From NCBI GenBank assembly GCA_016935295.1, contig JAFGRF010000084.1, positions 1 through 5,843 of the forward strand: a DNA stretch of 5,843 nucleotides. Direction: 5' to 3'. The position numbers and the translations under genes were made by a program. How positions within the stretch are numbered: position 1 is the stretch's first letter; the number at the start of each line of letters is the position of its first letter. The DNA comes from Caldifarciminota bacterium (GTDB lineage Bacteria; Hydrothermota; Tepidihabitantia; Tepidihabitantales; Tepidihabitantaceae). This document shows positions 5,270 through 5,843 of the stretch, piece by piece. The notes beneath the pieces were generated by a model that searched no databases, had not been told where the DNA came from, and worked only from the letters and a program-made list of their open reading frames with translations.

Positions 5270-5665
5270 ATGAAGTCCTTCGCCCCTGTATCCAGTGAGA
5301 TCGACAGCGTAGCCAGGACGATAGTCGATGCCGCGTTCCGCGTTCACCAAGTCCTCGGCCCCGGGCTTCTGGAGTCGGTATATGAGACCTGTCTTGCCCA
5401 CGAGCTGAAGGTGCGGGGCCAGAAGGTAGAAACTCAGGTCTCGTTGCCAGTGGTCTATGACAGCGTACGCTTGGACGCAGGGCTACGACTGGACATGCTG
5501 GTCGCAGACGTCGTTATAGTCGAGGTCAAATCCGTCGACAAGGTGAACCCAGTATATGAGGCGCAACTCCTCACTTATCTGAAGCTGACCGGTTTGCGGG
5601 TCGGACTGCTGGTGAACTTCAATGTACCTGTAGTCCGGGACGGCATAAAGCGCATTGTTCTCTGA
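5270..5665 (+). CDS. GxxExxY protein (PDDEXK_3 nuclease-like)
   Basis: This 131-residue protein contains the family signature GLLESVY at 32-38 within VLGPGLLESVYETCLAHEL. A PD-(D/E)XK-type core follows: E35, LRLDMLV (D75), IVEVKS (E85, K87) and EAQLLTYLK (Q99), and it ends with the usual LLVNFNVPVVRDGIKRIV strand. The length matches the family (about 120-135), all expected core residues are present, and the gene looks intact. The biological role of GxxExxY proteins is not established; nuclease activity is predicted from the fold only. It starts 12 nt after the HIT stop, without a clear Shine-Dalgarno or promoter, so it probably depends on upstream transcription. The gene lies between inverted copies of a dispersed repeat, which suggests it arrived as a small insertion. 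Confidence 0.94.
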   Translation: MKSFAPVSSEIDSVARTIVDAAFRVHQVLGPGLLESVYETCLAHELKVRGQKVETQVSLPVVYDSVRLDAGLRLDMLVADVVIVEVKSVDKVNPVYEAQLLTYLKLTGLRVGLLVNFNVPVVRDGIKRIVL

Positions 5666-5671
5666 AGATTC

Positions 5672-5687
5672 GCTGTCGTACGACAGC
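5672..5687 (+). terminator. Short palindrome after the GxxExxY gene
   Basis: GCTGTCGTACGACAGC is a perfect 16-nt palindrome 6 nt after the stop codon; it can form a 6-bp stem with a 4-nt loop. No T run follows directly, so termination is uncertain. Confidence 0.45.
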
Positions 5688-5780
5688 CGATTCCGGGCTC
5701 TCTTCGTGCCTTGGTGTCTTGGTGGTTAATCCCCCGATTCCGGGTGCTCTCCCTGTCTCAGTGTCTTTGTGGTTGATCCC
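5687..5780 (+). repeat. Two tandem 47-bp units of the dispersed repeat
   Basis: Unit 1 (5687-5733) and unit 2 (5734-5780) both begin CCGATTCCGGG and end GGTT(A/G)ATCCC. They agree at 38 of 47 positions without gaps. Their centres (CCTTGGTGTCTTGGTGGTTA and CAGTGTCTTTGTGGTTGA) are inverted forms of the CACCAAGACACC repeat seen at 5189-5219 and resemble the right arm at 3245-3279. The units fill the gap up to the ribosome-binding site of the HAD gene. Confidence 0.8.
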
Positions 5781-5784
5781 ATCC

Positions 5785-5790
5785 GGAGGT
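5785..5790 (+). promoter_or_regulatory. Shine-Dalgarno deciding a TTG start
   Basis: GGAGGT lies 5 nt before TTG at 5796, which is followed by codons for IKAVVFDVDNTLVDF. No ATG is near, and the in-frame GTG at 5769 lies upstream of this site, so the TTG is the best start. Confidence 0.7.
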
Positions 5791-5795
5791 CCCAT

Positions 5796-5843
5796 TTGAT
5801 CAAAGCCGTTGTCTTCGACGTCGACAATACCCTGGTCGACTTC
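5796..5843 (+). CDS. HAD-family hydrolase, 5' fragment
   Basis: Only 16 codons are in the window: (M)IKAVVFDVDNTLVDF, running off the right edge. This is HAD motif I, hhhhDxDxT, with the nucleophile D8 and the acid/base D10. Proteins that begin this way are usually phosphatases such as phosphoglycolate phosphatase or YjjG-type nucleotidases; the substrate cannot be told from the fragment. The start is a TTG supported by GGAGGT 5 nt upstream. Unlike the methyltransferase and endonuclease Q genes, it has a normal leader and SD, though no clear promoter is seen in the repeats before it. Confidence 0.88.
   Translation, partial: MIKAVVFDVDNTLVDF

Noticed and set aside
5189..5780. Short repeats around the GxxExxY gene as a CRISPR array
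   Set aside because: Copies are inverted and separated by a gene, units are imperfect, and there are no regular unique spacers.

Overview
The window is GC-rich bacterial DNA. It contains eight protein-coding genes: five recognisable complete genes, one very small lysine-rich gene, and a partial gene at each edge. No gene fixes the taxon. An extracellular protein with LVVW-type repeats and a degenerate Por-secretion-like (T9SS-like) tail, a beta-barrel outer-membrane protein, endonuclease Q, a GxxExxY nuclease and dispersed CACCAAGACACC-type intergenic repeats together suggest an uncultivated Gram-negative lineage, perhaps FCB-related or candidate division WOR-3-like. That placement is inference from gene style only.

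Left part (1-1740): the 3' end of a repeat-containing, probably secreted protein converges on a small outer-membrane beta-barrel gene read from the minus strand. A perfect 12-bp hairpin lies between the two stop codons and probably terminates both transcripts. The barrel gene has a signal peptide, a strong Shine-Dalgarno (SD) sequence and a clear promoter.

Middle (1812-2450): this mostly non-coding stretch holds a complete minus-strand micro-transcription unit. It has a TTGACA/TATTCT promoter, a leader of about 137 nt with three hairpins, a strong SD, a 23-codon gene with 14 lysines, and a terminator-like hairpin. About 310 bases to its right (2100-2411) have no gene I can support.

Right part (2450-5843, all plus strand): a SAM-dependent methyltransferase, an endonuclease Q (PHP-domain repair nuclease for deaminated bases) ending in a possible sliding-clamp-binding motif, a HIT-family nucleotide hydrolase/phosphorylase, a GxxExxY (PDDEXK_3) protein, and the first 16 codons of a HAD hydrolase. 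The methyltransferase and endonuclease Q genes have promoters ending only 10-11 nt before the ATG, so both mRNAs are probably leaderless. Four promoters in the window share one form, TTGAC(A/T)-16 nt-TANNNT.

The spaces between the right-hand genes are filled with two families of short palindromic or inverted repeats. One family surrounds the GxxExxY gene as 17-nt perfect inverted repeats, and its left copy has become the C-terminal tail of the HIT protein. The most interesting items are the lysine-rich micro-gene, the repeat-bounded GxxExxY cassette with the captured HIT tail, and the clamp motif on endonuclease Q.
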